Shown piece after piece: positions 63,016-64,000 of a DNA stretch of 64,000 nt (its first letter is position 1; each line of letters starts with the position of its first letter). The position numbers and the translations under genes are program-made. The DNA is taken from the NCBI GenBank assembly GCA_018657495.1, contig JABHXA010000001.1:248016-312015 (forward strand), given 5' to 3'. Under the pieces are notes generated by a model that was not told the origin of the DNA, made no database searches, and saw only the letters and a list, made by a program, of their open reading frames with translations. This DNA comes from Fidelibacterota bacterium (GTDB taxonomy: Bacteria; Fidelibacterota; Marinisomatia; SCGC-AAA003-L08; JACNLC01).

Positions 63016-63843
63016 ATGAATAAATATATTACCAATAAAATATTGTCAGACAGTTCATTCACGGTTGATGTGGCAACATTTTACGAGTCTACTCTTGTGC
63101 CTCTTATCTTTGAATCTTATGCAGAAGATCTCGCTTCTCGTGCAAAAAGCTTGAACCCCGACTGCGTTCTTGATGTTGCCTGTGGAACCGGTGTTGTTAC
63201 GCGTGCACTTTCAAAGGTGCTGCCTGATCAATGTCAGATTACTTCAACGGACCTTAATGATGCGATGATAAAACACGCTGAAAAAATTGGTACAAGTAGA
63301 GAAGTAACCTGGGAGCAGGCTGATGTAATGGCGCTGCCTTTTGACGACGAAACTTTTGATGCAGTGGTATGTCAATTCAGCACAATGTTTTTCCCTGATC
63401 GCATCCATGGCTATCAGGAAATCCGCCGAGTCTTAAAACCAGGTGGAAAATTTCTTTTTAGTATTTGGAATGGCTTGGAAGTAAATGATTTTGCCAATAC
63501 TGTAATGGATGCAGTTACCGCCCTGTTTCCGGAAAACCCACCTGAATTTCTCTCTCGTACACCCTATGGTCATGGAAATCCAGATGAAATAAAGAATGAA
63601 ATAAATGTCGCCGGTTTTGATAGTTGTCATTTAATCCAGCAAGATGACATCAGTTATTCAAAAAATCCAACCATGGCAGCTATTGCTTTTTGTCAGGGTA
63701 CGCCCTTAAGAAATGAGATTGAAGATCGAGAGCCTGGTGGTCTCGAAAGGGTGACAGCCGTTGCTGCAAACTCAATCAGATCACGCTTTGGTGATGGTCA
63801 AATCCAGGGGAGGATGAGCGCGGTAATAGTAACCGCTGAGTAG
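63016..63843 (+). CDS. Class I SAM-dependent methyltransferase
   Basis: 275 residues. SAM motif I is VLDVACGTGVVTRAL at 51-65, followed by ITSTDLNDAMIKHAEK, VTWEQADVMALPFDDETFDAVVCQFSTMFFPD and a VLKPGGKFLFSIWNG strand, as in UbiE/COQ5 and related small-molecule methyltransferases. The C-terminal part is variable. Substrate unknown; the DUF1858 gene may be its partner. Confidence 0.92.
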   Translation: MNKYITNKILSDSSFTVDVATFYESTLVPLIFESYAEDLASRAKSLNPDCVLDVACGTGVVTRALSKVLPDQCQITSTDLNDAMIKHAEKIGTSREVTWEQADVMALPFDDETFDAVVCQFSTMFFPDRIHGYQEIRRVLKPGGKFLFSIWNGLEVNDFANTVMDAVTALFPENPPEFLSRTPYGHGNPDEIKNEINVAGFDSCHLIQQDDISYSKNPTMAAIAFCQGTPLRNEIEDREPGGLERVTAVAANSIRSRFGDGQIQGRMSAVIVTAE

Positions 63844-63863
63844 CAAAATTTGAGTTAAATAAA

Positions 63864-63889
63864 TGTGGGGGCAATTACACACCCCCACA
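63864..63889. terminator. Bidirectional hairpin terminator between convergent genes
   Basis: TGTGGGGG at 63864-63871 and CCCCCACA at 63882-63889 form a perfect 8-bp GC-rich stem with a 10-base loop. It sits between the stops of the methyltransferase (63843) and the minus-strand gene (63905). AT-rich DNA follows on both sides, without a strict T-run. Confidence 0.65.
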
Positions 63890-63902
63890 CATATTGATCA
63901 AT

Positions 63903-64000
63903 TTATTTGGTAACCCGCAGACTAACAGAACCGCTAATACCTCTCAGCTGGCTGCCATTGATATCTTCCCAAATTGGCAAACCTGCCGATAAGATCAACG
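63903..64000 (-). CDS. C-terminal end of a minus-strand gene cut by the window edge
   Basis: The minus strand is open from base 3998 of this last thousand (63998) to a TAA at 63903-63905, giving LILSAGLPIWEDINGSQL and ending RVTK. A terminator-like hairpin follows its stop in the right position. Too short to identify. Confidence 0.6.
   Translation of the reverse strand, partial: LILSAGLPIWEDINGSQLRGISGSVSLRVTK

Noticed and set aside
1-64000. CRISPR arrays, insertion sequences, prophage or integrase genes
   Set aside because: No regularly spaced repeats, transposase or recombinase motifs, or phage structural genes were seen in either strand.

Overview
The window looks like chromosomal DNA of an uncultivated marine bacterium of the Fibrobacterota-Chlorobiota-Bacteroidota assemblage, most likely Candidatus Marinimicrobia (Neomarinimicrobiota, SAR406). 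This is inferred from content: AT-rich DNA, several secreted proteins ending in the type IX secretion (T9SS) sorting domain with the YPNPFN motif, dockerin-like GDxNxDxxxDxxD repeats at the ends of other secreted proteins, a DUF3667 protein and Lcl/DUF1566 proteins. No 16S rRNA or tRNA was recognised, so the assignment rests on gene content. Many genes start with TTG or GTG, and several gene pairs overlap by 4 bases.

Region by region: 1-2062 (minus) is a coupled pair, a PLP aminotransferase and a kinase-like protein cut by the window edge. 2343-5211 (minus) holds aspS and a DUF3667 membrane protein. 5268-9688 (minus) is a group of exported proteins: a secreted class II glutamine amidotransferase with a T9SS tail, an endonuclease/exonuclease/phosphatase lipoprotein, an outer-membrane-like protein and a beta-propeller. 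9752-10922 (minus) is mobA-pcm. 11101-12054 (plus) is a CPBP membrane protease. 12126-17309 (minus) has a giant lipase-like surface protein and a Cys-rich lipoprotein. 17403-18918 is a hairpin-rich stretch around a small STAS-like gene.

18919-31263 (plus) is mostly housekeeping: an M16 protease pair, dapF, two acyltransferases, a strictosidine-synthase-like propeller, a cystathionine-beta-synthase-like enzyme, mgtE, two membrane glycosyltransferases and two small envelope proteins. 31676-35669 (plus) is a tandem duplication of Asp-box (sialidase-like) secreted proteins with dockerin-like ends. 35697-39765 (minus) is a two-component pair. 39874-48177 (minus) carries an Lrp regulator, a tightly packed dtd / B12-binding / acyl-CoA carboxylase / TPR / Xaa-Pro peptidase operon, and dnaE. 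48543-51706 (plus) is an ADP-forming acyl-CoA synthetase with a PTA-N-like protein.

51850-57740 carries ssb, a large TPR protein, crcB, a SpoVG-like protein with an SSB-type acidic tip, and two peptide ABC permeases. 57909-62207 (minus) is a Lcl/dockerin protein, then an apparent envelope-stress operon running sigma factor, anti-sigma, Spy/CpxP-like protein, DUF5659 protein and a T9SS-exported protein with four regularly spaced LTxxQ-like repeats. 62450-63843 (plus) has a DUF1858 protein and a methyltransferase, and the tail of a minus-strand gene closes the window.

The best leads for undescribed biology are: the sigma/anti-sigma/LTxxQ-repeat operon; the SpoVG protein that ends like SSB; the exported glutamine amidotransferase whose catalytic Cys would be uncovered by signal-peptide cleavage; the kinase-like/aminotransferase couple; and the tandem hairpins at 17440-18010.
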